Assembly (NCBI RefSeq): GCF_002407205.1 | Contig: NZ_CP023548.1 | Span: 644,501 to 708,500, forward strand | Origin: Rhodobacter sp. CZR27 | Lineage (GTDB): Bacteria; Pseudomonadota; Alphaproteobacteria; Rhodobacterales; Rhodobacteraceae | Reading direction: 5' to 3' | DNA length: 64,000 nt | Shown here: positions 9,408 through 20,775 of the stretch, piece by piece | How positions within the stretch are numbered: the stretch's first letter is position 1 | Layout: each line of letters opens with the position of its first letter | Position numbers and translations under genes: made by a program | The notes under the pieces: model-generated | Databases searched by the model: none | What the model was told of the DNA's origin: nothing | What the model saw: only the letters and a program-made list of their open reading frames with translations

Positions 9408-10694
9408 TCAGCGGTGGCGCAGGTCGACGTAGTCGCGCATCTTCTCGCCCTTGTAGAGCTGGCGCGGGCGGCCGATCTTCTGCGTGGGATCGCCGATCAT
9501 CTCCTTCCACTGCGAGATCCAGCCGACCGTGCGCGAGATCGCGAAGATCGGCGTGAACATCGAGGTCGGGAAGCCCATCGCGTCGAGGATGATGCCCGAG
9601 TAGAAGTCCACGTTCGGATAGAGCTTCTTCGAGACGAAGTAGTCGTCCTCCAGCGCGATCCGCTCCAGCTCCTTGGCGACCTGCAGCGTCGGGTTGTTCT
9701 CGATGCCGAGCAGGCCCAGCACCTCGTCGGCGCTTTCCTTCATCACCTTCGCCCGCGGGTCGAAGTTCTTGTACACGCGGTGGCCGAAGCCCATCAGGCG
9801 GAACGGGTCGTCCTTGTCCTTGGCGCGCTTGATGTATTCCGGGATGCGGTCCACCGTGCCGATCTCGCGCAACATCTCGAGGCAGGCCTGGTTCGCCCCG
9901 CCATGCGCCGGACCCCAGAGGCAGGCGATGCCGGCCGCGATGCAGGCGAAGGGGTTGGCGCCCGACGAGCCCGCCAGACGCACTGTCGAGGTCGAGGCGT
10001 TCTGCTCGTGGTCGGCATGGAGCATCATGATGCGGTCCATCGCCTTCGACAGCACCGGGTTCACGGTGTAGGGCTCGGCCGGCACGGCAAAGCACATGTG
10101 CAGGAAGTTGCCGGCGTAATCGAGGTGGTTTTGCGGATAGTTGAATGGCTGGCCCAGCGAATACTTGAAGGCCATCGCGGCGATCGTCGGCAGCTTGGCG
10201 ATCATCCGGACCGCCGCGACCTCGCGCTGCCAGGGATCGTTGATGTCGAGCGAGTCGTGGTAGAAGGCCGACATGGCGCCCACCACGCCCACCATCGTGG
10301 CCATCGGGTGGCTGTCACGCCGGAACCCGCGGAAGAAATAGTGGATCTGCTCGTGCAGCATGGTGTGCCGCGTGATCCGGTATTCGAAATCCGCCAGCTG
10401 CGCCGCATTCGGCAGCTCTCCGTAGAGCAGCAGGTAGCAGACTTCCAGGTAGTGGGAGCGCTCGGCCAGCTGCTCGATCGGGTAGCCGCGATACAGCAGC
10501 TCGCCCTTGTCGCCGTCGATGTAGGTGATCGTGCTTTCGCAGGATGCCGTCGAGGTGAAGCCGGGGTCGTAGGTGAAGACGTCGGCTTCCGCATAGAGCT
10601 TGCGGATATCGACCACGTCCGGCCCCAGGGTGGGCGAATGGATCGGCAGGTCGATGACCTTCTCGCCGATCGTGAGCTTTGCGGATTTCGTCAT
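9408..10694 (-). CDS. gltA: Citrate synthase (type II)
   Basis: Condenses oxaloacetate and acetyl-CoA at the entry to the TCA cycle. The 428-residue product is normal for the hexameric, Gram-negative type. Seen in order: the N-terminal domain with FTYDPGF and [30 protein letters not shown] with the catalytic histidine, [22 protein letters not shown], the [14 protein letters not shown] block, and a closing region ending VDLRHR. gltX lies just upstream on the same strand (101-base gap containing GC-rich hairpins but no T tract), so the two may be partly co-transcribed. The start [10 protein letters not shown] is preceded by GAGGGAGAAGC. Confidence 0.97.
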   Translation of the reverse strand: MTKSAKLTIGEKVIDLPIHSPTLGPDVVDIRKLYAEADVFTYDPGFTSTASCESTITYIDGDKGELLYRGYPIEQLAERSHYLEVCYLLLYGELPNAAQLADFEYRITRHTMLHEQIHYFFRGFRRDSHPMATMVGVVGAMSAFYHDSLDINDPWQREVAAVRMIAKLPTIAAMAFKYSLGQPFNYPQNHLDYAGNFLHMCFAVPAEPYTVNPVLSKAMDRIMMLHADHEQNASTSTVRLAGSSGANPFACIAAGIACLWGPAHGGANQACLEMLREIGTVDRIPEYIKRAKDKDDPFRLMGFGHRVYKNFDPRAKVMKESADEVLGLLGIENNPTLQVAKELERIALEDDYFVSKKLYPNVDFYSGIILDAMGFPTSMFTPIFAISRTVGWISQWKEMIGDPTQKIGRPRQLYKGEKMRDYVDLRHR

Positions 10695-10795
10695 GCTTCT
10701 CCCTCTCTCGTTCGGGCCGGCCCGCGCAATGCGCGCGGGGCCGAAAGGCTCCCGGTCCTGATCCGGGCCGGGGCGGGCGAGGAGGGAGGCGGCGG

Positions 10796-12208
10796 TCAGG
10801 CCGCGGCATCCTCCAGCCGCGCTATCGTCTCGTCCCGACCGATGACGAGCATCATGTCGTAGACGCTGGGCGTCACCGTGCGTCCTGCCAGAGCGGCGCG
10901 CAAGGGGGCAGCCAGTTTTCCGAAGCCCATTCCCTTGCCCTCGGCGAAGGCGGCAAGGACGGCCTCCAGTTCCTGCTTCGACCAGCTAGCAGTTTGCAGG
11001 ATCGGCGTCAATTCGCGCAGTATACCACGGGATACCGCATCGAGGGATTTTGCCGCAGCGTCATCCGGGACAATGGGGCGTGCTTCCAGCGCGAAGCGCG
11101 CCTTTTCAAGAAGTTCCGGGAAGGTCTTCGCGCGGTCCTTCAGGCAGTAGAGCGCGGCGCGCAGGCGCTCCTCCTGCAGGTCCGTCAGCGCCGGCTTCCG
11201 CGCTGCAGCGAGATATGCCGCAATTTCATGCATCAGCGCCCCATCTTCCATGACCGCAATGTGCTGGCCGCAGACGCTTTCCAGCTTCTTGAAGTCGAGT
11301 CGCGCGGGCGAGCGGCCGATTCCCTCGAGGTCGAACCACTCCATCGCCTGTTCGGAGGTGAAGAACTCCTCGTCGCCATGCGCCCAGCCGAGGCGCGTCA
11401 GGTAGTTGCGCATCCCGGCGGCCGGATAGCCCATCGCCTGATATTCCTCGACCCCCAGCGCGCCGTGCCGCTTCGACAGCTTCTTGCCGTCGGGGCCGTG
11501 GATCAGCGGGATATGCGCCCAGACCGGAATGTCCCAGCCCATCGCCTGATAGACCATGGTCTGCCGGGCGGCGTTGTTCAGGTGGTCGTCGCCGCGGATC
11601 ACATGCGTCACGCCCATGTCGTGGTCGTCCACCACCACCGCGAGCATGTAGGTAGGCGTCCCGTCAGAGCGCAGCACCACCATGTCGTCGAGTGTGTCGT
11701 TGCGGAACCGGACCGAGCCCTGCACGCGGTCCTCGATCACCGTCTCGCCGTCGCGCGGCGCCTTCATGCGGATGACATAGGGCGCGTCGGGATGGCTTGC
11801 GGGATCGGCGTCCCGCCACGGGCTCTGGAACAGGGTCGAGCGGCCCTCGGCGCGGGCGGCCTCGCGGAACGCCTCGATCTCCTCCTGCGTCGAGAAGCAC
11901 TTGTAGGCCGCGCCGCGGTCCAGCATCTCGCGCGCCACCTCGGCGTGCCGGTCCTTGCGGGCGAACTGGCTGACCACCTCGCCGTCCCAGTCAAGGCCAA
12001 GCCAGGTGAGCCCGCGCAGGATCGCGTCCGTCGCCTCGGGGGTCGAGCGTTCGCGGTCGGTATCCTCGATCCGGAGCAGGAAGGTGCCCTTGTGGCCGCG
12101 GGCGAAGAGCCAGTTGAACAGCGCCGTCCGACCGCCGCCGATGTGCAGATAGCCGGTCGGCGAGGGGGCGAAACGGGTGACGACGGGCTTCTCGGTCGCG
12201 GCGGGCAT
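10796..12208 (-). CDS. gltX: Glutamate--tRNA ligase
   Basis: This 470-residue class Ib synthetase activates glutamate for tRNA(Glu). The nucleotide-binding HIGH motif is HIGG within [22 protein letters not shown], and KMSKS is KKLSKRHGA. The anticodon-binding alpha-helical half follows, ending IARLEDAAA. Since gatB is present nearby, this or a second GltX copy should mischarge tRNA(Gln); sequence inspection alone does not decide whether this copy is discriminating. The gene is divergent from comEC, and the two starts are only about 75 bases apart (or overlap, if comEC uses its longest start). Confidence 0.96.
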   Translation of the reverse strand: MPAATEKPVVTRFAPSPTGYLHIGGGRTALFNWLFARGHKGTFLLRIEDTDRERSTPEATDAILRGLTWLGLDWDGEVVSQFARKDRHAEVAREMLDRGAAYKCFSTQEEIEAFREAARAEGRSTLFQSPWRDADPASHPDAPYVIRMKAPRDGETVIEDRVQGSVRFRNDTLDDMVVLRSDGTPTYMLAVVVDDHDMGVTHVIRGDDHLNNAARQTMVYQAMGWDIPVWAHIPLIHGPDGKKLSKRHGALGVEEYQAMGYPAAGMRNYLTRLGWAHGDEEFFTSEQAMEWFDLEGIGRSPARLDFKKLESVCGQHIAVMEDGALMHEIAAYLAAARKPALTDLQEERLRAALYCLKDRAKTFPELLEKARFALEARPIVPDDAAAKSLDAVSRGILRELTPILQTASWSKQELEAVLAAFAEGKGMGFGKLAAPLRAALAGRTVTPSVYDMMLVIGRDETIARLEDAAA

Positions 12209-12284
12209 GGGCGGATTAACCTTTTTGAAACCTTCGGGCGCTCAGGATCGGGTCTGTCTAGGCAATCGTGGATCGGGAAACAAG

Positions 12285-14324
12285 GTGCGCGCTCTGGCCC
12301 TTCCGCTCGTGGCTCTGGCCGAGGCGCGCGGGTTCCTGTTCCCCTGGGTGCCGGTCTTCCTCGGGATCGGCATCGGCCTGTGGTTCGCGCCGGCGGACGA
12401 GCCGGGCCTTGCGCTCTACCTTGCCGCCCTGGCCCTTCTGGCGGTAGGCATCGCCGGCCGGCTGCGCGGGCCGGAACTGCTGCATCCGCCGATCATCGCC
12501 GCCACCTGCATCGCGGCGGGCTTCCTCGCGGCGGGGTTCCGCGCGCAGACCGTGGCCGCGCCGATCCTCGGCTTTCACTACTATGGCGCCGTCGAGGGCA
12601 GGGTGGTCACGATCGACCGCTCGCAGTCCGACGCCATGCGGCTGACGCTCGACCGGGTGGTGCTGGAACGCACATCCCCCGAGCGCACGCCGGAGCGGGT
12701 CCGCCTCACCATCCACGGCGAGCAGCCCTTCACCCCGGAACCCGGCATGGTGGTGATGCTGACCGGCCACCTCGACGCGCCGCTGGCGCCCGCAGAACCG
12801 GGGGGTTTCGACTTTCGCCGCATGGCCTTCTTCGACCGGCTGGGGGCGGTGGGCTATACCCGCACACCGGTGGTCCTGCTCGAACCGGCCGATCCGGGGG
12901 CGGCGCCGGTCGCCCGGCTGCGGGCCGGCATCCGGACGGCCGTGCAGGACCGCTTTCCCGGCGAGGCCGGCGCCTTCGCCGCCGCGGTCCTGACCGGCGA
13001 CTATGCCGGCATCAGCGCCGCGACGATGGAGGATCTGCGGCGGTCGGGGCTCGCCCATATCCTTGCGATCTCGGGGCTGAACATGAGCCTGATCGCGGGC
13101 TTCGTCTTCGCCATCGTGCGTTATGGTCTCGCCCTTGTGCCGCCGCTGGCGCTGCGGCTGCCGACGAAGAAGATCGCGGCCGGGGCGGCGTTCCTTGCCA
13201 CCGGCTTCTACCTGCTGATGTCGGGCGGCAACGTGGCGACGCTCCGGGCCTTCGTCATGATCGCCTTCATGCTGGCCGCGATCCTGGCCGACCGGCGGGC
13301 GCTGTCGATGCGCACCTTCGCGCTCGCCGCGACGATCATCCTGCTCTGGCAGCCCGAGGCGCTGCTGGAAGCCGGCTTCCAGATGTCCTTTGCGGCGACC
13401 GGGGCGCTGATCTGGGGCTTCAACGGCCTGCGCGAGCGGGTGCATCCCCGCACCATGTCGCGGCTGGTGGCGCCCATCTTCATGCTGTTCCTGTCCTCGA
13501 TGATCGGCGGCCTGTCCACCGGCCCCTATGCGGCGGCGCATTTCAACCGCATCGCGGTCTATGGCCTGCTGGGCAACCTGATCGCCGTGCCGGTGATGGA
13601 GCTTCTGGTGATGCCGGCCGCCGCGCTCTCGGCGCTGCTGGCGCCACTCGGGGCGGCGACGCCCGCGCTCTGGGTGATGGAACTCGGCGCGCGCTGGATC
13701 CTCTGGGTGGCGCACTGGGTGGCGGCCATGCCGGGGTCGCTGGGCGCGGTGCCGTCGCCCGGGCCATGGGTGCTGCCCCTCCTTACCCTCGGAGGGTTGT
13801 GGCTGATGCTTTGGCGCGGCCAGGCGCGGCACGCGGGGATCGCCGTCATGGCGTTGTCCTTCTGGCTCTGGTCGCAGAGCGAGCGGCCGCCGCTGCTTGT
13901 GGCCTCGGACGGGGCGCTGGTCGGGCTGATGGGGCCGCAGGGGCGGGCGCTCTCGACCCCGCGCGGCGGAGGGTTTGCGGCCGAAACCTGGCTGGAGAAC
14001 GACGGCGATCTTGCCGACCAGCCGACCGCCGCCGACCGGCAGGGATTTGATGGCCCGCGCGAGGCGCGAAGGTTCCGGCTTGGCGCGCTGGAGGGGGTGG
14101 CGCTGAAGGGGAAAGGGGCCGCAGCCCTCGTCCCGGAGGCCTGCGCGACGGCCCGGCTGGTCATCCTGACCTCGCGCCACAAGGGCGAGGTGCCCGAGGG
14201 CTGCCTGCTGATCGACGAGGCCGTGCTGGACCATACCGGCTCGCTCGCGGTCTGGCCGGACGCGGATGGGCCGCGCCTTCAGCCCGCCCGCGCAGGGAAC
14301 CGGCTGTGGAGCGGCGCTCAGTAG
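12285..14324 (+). CDS. comEC: ComEC/Rec2 family DNA-uptake-type membrane protein
   Basis: A 679-residue polytopic inner-membrane protein. The N-terminal part (to about residue 190) has two or three membrane helices and the OB-like DUF4131 domain ([21 protein letters not shown]). The Competence domain follows, with the typical [40 protein letters not shown] and many membrane helices. The C-terminal 150 residues correspond to the metallo-beta-lactamase-like domain but show no HxHxDH zinc motif, so nuclease activity is unlikely. ComEC forms the inner-membrane channel for transforming DNA; whether this organism is competent is not known from the window. The start is uncertain: GTG at 12285 fits the first hydrophobic segment, while ATG at 12177 would overlap gltX. 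Its end overlaps lexA by 7 bases. Confidence 0.85.
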   Translation: MRALALPLVALAEARGFLFPWVPVFLGIGIGLWFAPADEPGLALYLAALALLAVGIAGRLRGPELLHPPIIAATCIAAGFLAAGFRAQTVAAPILGFHYYGAVEGRVVTIDRSQSDAMRLTLDRVVLERTSPERTPERVRLTIHGEQPFTPEPGMVVMLTGHLDAPLAPAEPGGFDFRRMAFFDRLGAVGYTRTPVVLLEPADPGAAPVARLRAGIRTAVQDRFPGEAGAFAAAVLTGDYAGISAATMEDLRRSGLAHILAISGLNMSLIAGFVFAIVRYGLALVPPLALRLPTKKIAAGAAFLATGFYLLMSGGNVATLRAFVMIAFMLAAILADRRALSMRTFALAATIILLWQPEALLEAGFQMSFAATGALIWGFNGLRERVHPRTMSRLVAPIFMLFLSSMIGGLSTGPYAAAHFNRIAVYGLLGNLIAVPVMELLVMPAAALSALLAPLGAATPALWVMELGARWILWVAHWVAAMPGSLGAVPSPGPWVLPLLTLGGLWLMLWRGQARHAGIAVMALSFWLWSQSERPPLLVASDGALVGLMGPQGRALSTPRGGGFAAETWLENDGDLADQPTAADRQGFDGPREARRFRLGALEGVALKGKGAAALVPEACATARLVILTSRHKGEVPEGCLLIDEAVLDHTGSLAVWPDADGPRLQPARAGNRLWSGAQ

Positions 14325-15004
14325 CTGCGGATCAGCCCGACGAGGCGGCCCTGCACCTTGACCATGTGGTCGGGATAGACCTGCGTCTCATAGGCGGCAT
14401 TGGCCGGCTCCAGCGCGATCATCCCGCCGCGGCGGCGGAAGCGCTTCAGCGTTGCCTCGTGATCCGCGACCAGCGCCACCACGATGTCGCCATTGTCGGC
14501 CGTCTGCTGCTCGCGGATCACCACGATGTCGCCGTCGTTGATCCCGGCCTCGATCATGGAATCGCCACGGACCTCCAGCGCGTAATGCTGGCCGCGGCCC
14601 GACAGCATCGATCCCGGCACCGTCACCGACTGCGCCACGTCCGAGATCGCCTCGATCGGCATGCCGGCGGCGATCCGCCCCAGCAGCGGCAGGTCGAGCG
14701 CGTTCACGGTCTCGATCGGCCGGGCGCCCTTCGGCGGCTCGGGCCGGTCGCCCTCGATCACCTTCGGGGTGAAGCCCGCCCGTTCCATCGCCTCGGGCAG
14801 TTTCACGATCTCGATCGCGCGGGCGCGGTGGGCAAGGCGGCGGATGAAGCCGCGTTCCTCCAGCGCCGTGATCAGCCGGTGGATGCCGGATTTCGACCGC
14901 AGGTCGAGCGCGTCCTTCATCTCGTCGAACGAGGGAGGCACGCCGTCCCGGTCCATCCGGGTCTTGATGAAATCCAGCAGTTCCATCTGCTTGCGGGTCA
15001 GCAC
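14318..15004 (-). CDS. lexA: LexA repressor, SOS response
   Basis: The 228-residue protein has an N-terminal winged helix ([17 protein letters not shown] to about residue 65) and a C-terminal S24 peptidase domain. The self-cleavage bond is A113-G114 in RIAAGMP; the catalytic pair is S149 (RGDSMIEAG) and K187 (ATLKRF). It represses SOS genes until RecA-ssDNA triggers autocleavage. It follows moeA on the same strand, but the 58-base gap holds its own operator: three GTTC words with exact 11-bp period, giving two overlapping GTTC-N7-GTTC boxes, the R. sphaeroides-type SOS box. Autoregulation is therefore strongly expected. Confidence 0.97.
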   Translation of the reverse strand: MLTRKQMELLDFIKTRMDRDGVPPSFDEMKDALDLRSKSGIHRLITALEERGFIRRLAHRARAIEIVKLPEAMERAGFTPKVIEGDRPEPPKGARPIETVNALDLPLLGRIAAGMPIEAISDVAQSVTVPGSMLSGRGQHYALEVRGDSMIEAGINDGDIVVIREQQTADNGDIVVALVADHEATLKRFRRRGGMIALEPANAAYETQVYPDHMVKVQGRLVGLIRSY

Positions 15005-15027
15005 GGACAGATCCTCCGGTGGCCGGG

Positions 15028-15053
15028 TTCACCCCCTGTTCTGCCCGCGTTCC
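15028..15053 (-). promoter_or_regulatory. SOS operator of lexA: three GTTC words, two overlapping GTTC-N7-GTTC boxes
   Basis: On the plus strand GTTC occurs at 15028, 15039 and 15050, each pair separated by exactly seven bases. It begins 24 bases upstream of the lexA start codon. GTTC-N7-GTTC is the published LexA site of R. sphaeroides and relatives. Confidence 0.8.
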
Positions 15054-15062
15054 CCGTTTGTG

Positions 15063-16247
15063 TCAAGCGCTCAGCGGGATGTAATCCACTGTCCCGCCGG
15101 CCTCGCGGGCCGGGTCGTCCACCGGACGCACCAGCAGCGCATCGGCCTCTGTCAGGATCCGGAGCAGCGCCGAATCCTGCGACCGGAACGGCTCGATCAG
15201 CGGCAGACCGTCGCGCTGGGTCAGCTGCGCCCGCATGTAATGTTCCCGCGACGGGTTCGGCGGCAGCGCCACGGCCAGTTCCGCGCGCCGCGTCGGGGCG
15301 GGGGCGGCAGGCAGGCCCAGCATCACCCGCAGCATCGGCAGCAGGAACAGATGCGCGCAGACGATGGAGGACACCGGATTGCCGGGCAGGCCCAGCATGG
15401 GCACGCCGTTCAGCCGCCCGGCCATCAGCGGCTTTCCCGGCCGCATCGCGATCTTGTAGAAGGCGCGCTCCAGCCCCATGCCGGCCGCGACCTTCCCCAC
15501 AAGGTCATGATCGCCGACCGAGGCGCCGCCGATGGTCACGATCAGGTCGGCGTCGGCGGCCAGTTCCAGCACCATGCGCAGGTCGGCCTCGGTGTCCCGC
15601 GCGATCGGCAGCAGGCGGCCCTCGGCGCCCTCGGCCTCGACCAGCGCCTTCAGCGCGAAGCTGTTCGAGGCGATGATCTGGTCAGGCCGCGGCTCCTCGC
15701 CCGGCATCACCAGCTCGTCCCCCGTGGCGATCAGCGCCACCACCGGCCGACGCGTCACCGTCACCTCGGGGATGTTCATGGCGGCCAGCAGCGCGAGGTC
15801 GTTGGGCCGGAGGCGGCGCGGCGAAAGGCTGTCGCCCGCCTTGAAATCCTGCCCGCGGGGCCGGATATGGGTGCCGCCCTCGGCGCCGGCCTTCAGGCGG
15901 ATCACATGGTCCAGCGCCAGCACGTCCTCCTGGATCACCACGCGGGTGGCGGCTTCGGGAACGGGGGCGCCGGTGAAGATCCGCACCGCCTGCCCGGGCC
16001 GAAGGTCGCCTTCGTAGCCATGCCCCGCCGCGGCCTCGCCCACCACGGTGAAGCTCTCTCCCATCGCCGGATCGCCGATCAGCGCATAGCCGTCCATGGC
16101 CGAGGCGTCGAACGGCGGCTGGTCGCGCGTGGCCACGGCCGGTTTCGCCATGACGCGGCCGCAGGCCTCGGCCAGCGGCACACGCTCCACGCGGAGCGGT
16201 GCGGCCAGGGTCAGCGCGCGCGCCAGCGCCTCCTCGACCGGGATCAT
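15063..16247 (-). CDS. moeA: Molybdopterin molybdotransferase MoeA
   Basis: MoeA inserts molybdate into adenylylated molybdopterin, the last common step of molybdenum cofactor synthesis. The 394-residue product carries the MoeA N-terminal elements ([16 protein letters not shown]), the domain with [12 protein letters not shown], the MPT-binding domain with [10 protein letters not shown] and [11 protein letters not shown], and the C-terminal beta domain. Its start overlaps the moaC stop by four bases (ATGA), so the genes are translationally coupled in the order trpC-moaC-moeA. Confidence 0.96.
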   Translation of the reverse strand: MIPVEEALARALTLAAPLRVERVPLAEACGRVMAKPAVATRDQPPFDASAMDGYALIGDPAMGESFTVVGEAAAGHGYEGDLRPGQAVRIFTGAPVPEAATRVVIQEDVLALDHVIRLKAGAEGGTHIRPRGQDFKAGDSLSPRRLRPNDLALLAAMNIPEVTVTRRPVVALIATGDELVMPGEEPRPDQIIASNSFALKALVEAEGAEGRLLPIARDTEADLRMVLELAADADLIVTIGGASVGDHDLVGKVAAGMGLERAFYKIAMRPGKPLMAGRLNGVPMLGLPGNPVSSIVCAHLFLLPMLRVMLGLPAAPAPTRRAELAVALPPNPSREHYMRAQLTQRDGLPLIEPFRSQDSALLRILTEADALLVRPVDDPAREAGGTVDYIPLSA

Positions 16248-16723
16248 GGCCCGGCCTCGTAGCGGCCCGACTTGCCGCCGTCCTTCAGGATCAGGCGGAT
16301 GCCGGTGATCTCCATCGACTTCTCGACCGCCTTTACCATGTCGTAGATCGTGAGACAGGCGACGCTGACCGCGGTCAGCGCCTCCATTTCCACCCCGGTC
16401 TGGCCGCCGGTCTTCACCGTCGCCTCGACCACCACGCCCGGAAGCGCCGGGTCCACCGTCAGCTCCACCGCCACCCTGGTGATCGGCAGCGGATGGCAGA
16501 GCGGGATGAGATCGGCCGTCCGCTTCGCCGCCATGATCCCGGCCAGCCGCGCCACGCCCAGCACGTCGCCCTTCTCGGCGCGGCCCTCGGCCACCAGTGC
16601 GAGCGTCTCGGCGCTCATCTTCACGGCGCCGCGTGCCACGGCGAGGCGCGCCGTCACCGGCTTGTCGGACACGTCCACCATGTGGGCGCGGCCCTTTTCG
16701 TCGAAATGGCTGAGGCCGGCCAT
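16244..16723 (-). CDS. moaC: Cyclic pyranopterin monophosphate synthase MoaC
   Basis: MoaC converts the MoaA product (3',8-cyclo-7,8-dihydro-GTP) to cyclic pyranopterin monophosphate in molybdenum cofactor synthesis. The 159-residue protein matches the family along its length: [18 protein letters not shown] near the start, the [10 protein letters not shown] loop, and the active-site stretch [18 protein letters not shown] with LTIYDMVKA. The start codon overlaps the trpC stop by one base (TGATG) and the stop overlaps moeA by four, a tight operon. Confidence 0.97.
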   Translation of the reverse strand: MAGLSHFDEKGRAHMVDVSDKPVTARLAVARGAVKMSAETLALVAEGRAEKGDVLGVARLAGIMAAKRTADLIPLCHPLPITRVAVELTVDPALPGVVVEATVKTGGQTGVEMEALTAVSVACLTIYDMVKAVEKSMEITGIRLILKDGGKSGRYEAGP

Positions 16724-17535
16724 CAGACCCCGCCCTGCGCGGTCAGCGGATTGGCGAGGATGGCGCGCGTCGCGGCCTCAACATCCGGCTGGCGCATCAG
16801 GCTTTCGCCGATCAGGAAGCAGCGCGCCCCGTAGCGCGCCAGATCGGCAAGGTCCTCGGGGGTGTAGAGCCCGCTTTCCGACACGATCAGCCGGTCCTCG
16901 GGCACACGGCGCGCAAGGTCGCGCGTCACGTCCAGCGAGACCTCGAACGTGTCGAGGTTGCGGTTGTTGATGCCGATCAGCCGCGACTTCAGCTGTTCCG
17001 CCCGGGCCAGTTCCTCGCGCGAATGCACCTCGATCAGCGCATCCATGCCCCACTGGCTTGCCGCAGCCTCAAGCTCCAGCGCCTGCGCATCCGAGACGCT
17101 CGCCATGATGATCAGGATGCAGTCGGCGCCAAGCGCGCGCGCCTCGGCCACCTGATAGGTGTCGTAGAGGAAATCCTTGCGCAGGCAGGGCAGCGAGACC
17201 GCGTCATGCGCCTGCCTCAGGTAGTCGTCGGCGCCCTGGAAGCTCGGCCCGTCGGTCAGCACGGACAGGCAGGTCGCCCCTCCCGCCTCGTAGGCCCTTG
17301 CAAGGGCCGGCGGGTCGAAATCGGCGCGGATCAGGCCCTTCGAGGGGCTGGCCTTCTTGATCTCGGCAATCAGGCCGTAGCCGGTGGCCGCAGCCGTCGC
17401 CAGCGCCTTGGCAAAGCCGCGCGGCGCGGGGGCGGCGTGGGCCGCGTCCTCGACCAGAGGCAGCGGCCGGGCAGCCTTGCGGGCTTCGACTTCCTCAAGC
17501 TTGTAGGCCTTGATGCGGTCCAGAATGGTGCTCAT
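16723..17535 (-). CDS. trpC: Indole-3-glycerol phosphate synthase
   Basis: Catalyses ring closure of CdRP to indole-3-glycerol phosphate in tryptophan synthesis. The 270-residue TIM barrel starts [20 protein letters not shown] and shows the family signature [12 protein letters not shown] with the catalytic lysine, [26 protein letters not shown], and [11 protein letters not shown] near the end. It is monofunctional, with no TrpF fusion. ATG at 17535 was chosen where similarity begins; the frame is open further upstream. It lies 31 bases after trpD and is coupled to moaC downstream. Confidence 0.97.
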   Translation of the reverse strand: MSTILDRIKAYKLEEVEARKAARPLPLVEDAAHAAPAPRGFAKALATAAATGYGLIAEIKKASPSKGLIRADFDPPALARAYEAGGATCLSVLTDGPSFQGADDYLRQAHDAVSLPCLRKDFLYDTYQVAEARALGADCILIIMASVSDAQALELEAAASQWGMDALIEVHSREELARAEQLKSRLIGINNRNLDTFEVSLDVTRDLARRVPEDRLIVSESGLYTPEDLADLARYGARCFLIGESLMRQPDVEAATRAILANPLTAQGGV

Positions 17536-17566
17536 TTCGGGCCGGCTCTCCTTGTCTTGCGGCCCT

Positions 17567-18583
17567 TCAGCCGGCGTTTGTGATCCGGCCCAGAACTGCC
17601 ACCTTGGCCTTGGCGGCGCCGGACAGGATGCTTTCCATCGCAAGCGCGACCCCGTCCCCGAGCGTCTGCGCCTTCTCTGCAACGACCAGAGCCGCGGCGG
17701 AGTTCAGCAGCACCGCGTCGCGATAGGCGCCCGGCGCCCCGTCAAGCAGCGCGCGGAAGGCTGCCGCATTTTCGGCAGGGCTGCCGCCGACGATCGCCTC
17801 GAACGGGTGGACCGGCAGGCCGGCCTCCTCGGGGTGCAGCTCGAACTCGCGGATCTGGCCGCCTTCGAGCGCCGCGACCTTCGAGGGGGCCGAGATCGAC
17901 AACTCGTCCGTGCCGTCGCCGCCATGCACGAGCCAGGCCCGTTCCGAGCCGAGGGCGCGCAGCACCTCGGCCATCGGCCGGATCAGCGCGGCCGAGAAGG
18001 CGCCGGTCAGCTGGCGCTTCACCCCGGCGGGGTTGGTCAGCGGGCCGAGGATGTTGAAGATCGTCCGCGTTCCCAGTTCCGCCCGCACCGGGCCGACGTG
18101 GCGCATGGCGGGGTGGTGCATCGGCGCCATCATGAAGCCGATCCCGGCCTCCATCAGGCATTCCTCGACCACCTCGGGGCCGACCATGACATTGAGGCCC
18201 ATCTCGGTCAGCGCATCCGCCGCGCCCGACTTGGACGAGAGGTTCCGGTTGCCGTGCTTGGCCACCGGCACGCCCGCGCCGGCCACGACGAAGGCCGTCG
18301 CGGTCGAGATGTTCAGCGTGCCCTTGCCGTCGCCCCCTGTGCCGACGATGTCGATCGCGCCATGCGGCGCGCGCACCTTCACGCATTTCGAGCGCATGAC
18401 GCTGGCGGCGGCGGCGTATTCGTCCACCGTCTCGCCGCGCGTGCGCAGCGCCATCAGCAGGCCGCCCATCTGCGCGGGCGTGGCCTCCCCCTCGAACAGG
18501 CATTCGAAGGCGAGTTCGGCTTCCTCGCGGGTCAGCGGGCGGCTGGCGGCGGTGCCGATCAGCGGCTTCAGGCGGTCGCTCAT
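17567..18583 (-). CDS. trpD: Anthranilate phosphoribosyltransferase
   Basis: Transfers phosphoribose from PRPP to anthranilate. The 338-residue product has the N-terminal helical domain ([31 protein letters not shown]) and the PRPP-binding loop [17 protein letters not shown], then [21 protein letters not shown] and the [11 protein letters not shown] block. The start [10 protein letters not shown] at 18583 overlaps the trpG stop by four bases. The order trpG-trpD-trpC is transcribed on the minus strand apart from trpE. Confidence 0.97.
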   Translation of the reverse strand: MSDRLKPLIGTAASRPLTREEAELAFECLFEGEATPAQMGGLLMALRTRGETVDEYAAAASVMRSKCVKVRAPHGAIDIVGTGGDGKGTLNISTATAFVVAGAGVPVAKHGNRNLSSKSGAADALTEMGLNVMVGPEVVEECLMEAGIGFMMAPMHHPAMRHVGPVRAELGTRTIFNILGPLTNPAGVKRQLTGAFSAALIRPMAEVLRALGSERAWLVHGGDGTDELSISAPSKVAALEGGQIREFELHPEEAGLPVHPFEAIVGGSPAENAAAFRALLDGAPGAYRDAVLLNSAAALVVAEKAQTLGDGVALAMESILSGAAKAKVAVLGRITNAG

Positions 18584-19167
18584 GCCGGCGCTCCGACGCG
18601 GGAGCTGTCGAGGAAGTTGCGCAGCATCTGGTGGCCGTGCTCGGAGGCGATGCTTTCGGGGTGGAACTGCACGCCCTCGATCGGCAGCGTCTTGTGGCGC
18701 AGGCCCATGATCGTGCCGTCCTCGAGCCAGGCGGTGACTTCGAGGCAGTCGGGCAGGCCTTCCCGCTCGACCACCAGGCTGTGGTAGCGGGTGGCGAGGA
18801 AGGGCGAGGGCAGCCCCGTGAAGACGCCCTTTCCGCTGTGATGCATCGTGCCCATCTTGCCGTGCACGATCTCGTGGCAGCGGACGACCTTGCCGCCGAA
18901 AGCCTCGCCGATGGTCTGGTGGCCGAGGCAGACGCCGAGCAGCGGGATCTTCGCCTCGGCTGCGGCGGCGGTCAGCGGCAGGCAGATGCCGGCGGCGGCG
19001 GGGTCGCAGGGGCCGGGCGAGAGCACGATGGCATCGGGATGCAGCGCCATCGCGGCCTGCACGTCGAGCGCGTCGTTGCGGCGCACGTCGACCTCCGCCC
19101 CGAGTTCCCCCAGATAATGCACGAGGTTGTAGGTGAAGCTGTCGTAGTTGTCGATGAGAAGCAGCAT
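18580..19167 (-). CDS. trpG: Anthranilate synthase component II (glutamine amidotransferase)
   Basis: Supplies ammonia from glutamine to TrpE. The 195-residue class I amidotransferase shows the nucleophile C80 in LLGVCLGHQ and the H169/E171 pair in VQFHPESI, completing the triad. N-terminal [23 protein letters not shown] is typical. No folate-specific partner (pabB) is near, though trpG proteins can be amphibolic. The 151 bases upstream, shared with the divergent deacetylase-like gene, hold a TATAAC (minus strand, 19229-19224) that could be its -10, with no convincing -35. Confidence 0.95.
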   Translation of the reverse strand: MLLLIDNYDSFTYNLVHYLGELGAEVDVRRNDALDVQAAMALHPDAIVLSPGPCDPAAAGICLPLTAAAAEAKIPLLGVCLGHQTIGEAFGGKVVRCHEIVHGKMGTMHHSGKGVFTGLPSPFLATRYHSLVVEREGLPDCLEVTAWLEDGTIMGLRHKTLPIEGVQFHPESIASEHGHQMLRNFLDSSRVGAPA

Positions 19168-19318
19168 CTTGCGGCACCCCGAGGCGATGTGGAGGATAGG
19201 GGGTGAACCCTTGCGACGGTCGCGTTATACATGGGCCGAGCGGCGCAGGGGCGTCAAGGGGATGAACGGCGCGGCGAACGCGCGAAATGCCCCGGGCGGG
19301 GCAGGCAGGAGGTAGGCC

Positions 19319-20739
19319 ATGGGCCGGGGTTTCCTTTCGGGCATGATCATGGGCGGCGTTGTGGGAAGCGTGGGCCTCGCGGTGGCGTCGCAGATCGCGC
19401 GCCCGCCGGGGACGATCTGGCCCGCGGCCAGCCCGAGCCTCGAGGCGGCGGCCCTTGCGGTCGCGCAGCCGTCCTCCGCTCCCGCGGCCATCGGGCCGGA
19501 CCCGGCCGCGGCTTCCGGCCCGACCACCGACCTTGCGCCGCCCGCAGGCTCCGAGTTCGCCCGCCCGCTGCCCGAGGTGGCGCCTGTGCTTCCCGCCGCG
19601 GATACGAGCCCCGCCCGGTCCGAGGCGCCTGTCGTCGCCGCGCCCGCCGCGGCCGAGCCCGAGGCTCCCGACACCTCGACCGCCGCCCGGCCGCAGCCGG
19701 TGCCGCTGGGAGCCCGCCGCCCCGCCCCGCACCCGAAGCCGAGGCCGCGGCGCCTGCAGTGCCGGCCCTTGCCACTCCGGCGGCCGTGCGGTCGGACGGC
19801 GCGCCGCAACCCGGTGCCCCCGCCGCCGAGGCCGGACCCTCGGCCGCCGACCTGCCGCCGCCGCCCCCGCTGACGGCCGAGGAAGAGGCGATGCTGGCGC
19901 AGGCCGCGGCCCCCGAGGGCGAGCCTGCCGCGCCGGCCGGCACCGGGCAGGACCTGCCGCGACTGCTGGAACCCGATCCGCCGGGGGCGCCCGGCGATCC
20001 CGCCGCCTCGCGGCTGCCGCGGATCGGCGAGCCTTCGCCCGAAGCCGCGCCCGCGCCTGAGGTGGCCGACCTGCCGCCGATCCGGCGCCACGCCCGCCCG
20101 TTCGAGAATGCGCAGAAGAAGCCGCTGTTCTCGATCCTCCTCCGCGACACCGGTGGGCCCGACCTCGACCGCGAGGCGCTGTGCGCCTTGCCCTTCCCCG
20201 TCACCTTCGTGATCGACCCGCAGGCCCCCGATGCCGCGACGGCTGCAAGCATGTATCGCGCGGCCGGACACGAGGTGCTGATGCTTGCCACCGGCATTCC
20301 CGACGGTGCGCAGCCCTCCGACATCGAGGTGACGCTGGAGGCGGCGGCCACGGCGCTGCCCGAGGCTGTCGGCCTGATCGACCTGCCGCAGGCCGGCTTC
20401 CAGTCCGCCCGCAGCCTCTCTACCCAGGTGGTCCAGATCCTCGAGGCGCAGGGCAGGGGCCTCGTCACGCATGACCGCGGCCTGAACGCCGCCGATCAGG
20501 TCGCCCGGCGCGAGGGGCTGCCGACCGCGCTGGTGTTCCGCAATCTCGACGCCGAGGGCGCTCAGGTGGCCGACATCCGCCGCACGCTCGACCGGGCGGC
20601 CTTCAAGGCCGCGCAGGAAGGGCAGGTGACGGTCTATGGCGAAACGCGGCCCGAGACCGTGCAGGGCCTGATCGAATGGACCGTGGAGGGCCGGGCGGAT
20701 TCGGTCGCCCTTGCCCCGGTCACCGCGGTGATGCGCTAG
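19319..20739 (+). CDS. Divergent polysaccharide deacetylase (YibQ-like), with apparent frameshift
   Basis: Two frames share this gene. From ATG 19319 (after CAGGAGGTAGGCC) one frame encodes [24 protein letters not shown], a clear membrane anchor, and a Pro/Ala/Glu linker that turns into Arg-rich nonsense near 19715. The other frame takes over around 19710-19730 with the same Pro/Ala/Glu composition and continues to the stop at 20739, encoding a divergent polysaccharide deacetylase domain ([16 protein letters not shown] ... [30 protein letters not shown] ... [12 protein letters not shown] ... [12 protein letters not shown]). Joining them needs a one-base backward shift, equal to one base lost in a C-rich stretch. 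It may be a sequencing error, a recent null mutation or a slippery tract. The family is thought to act on cell-wall glycans in the periplasm. It interrupts the trpE-trpGDC block on the opposite strand. Confidence 0.7.
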
Positions 20740-20775
20740 CGGGTCGCCCGCCCGCCGCTTCGGGCGGGCCGGGCT

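Noticed and set aside
19231..20739. Single 502-residue protein from ATG 19231
   Set aside because: The first 160 codons in that frame are Arg-rich nonsense, while the membrane anchor with a good Shine-Dalgarno site is in the other frame from 19319; a frameshifted gene explains both.
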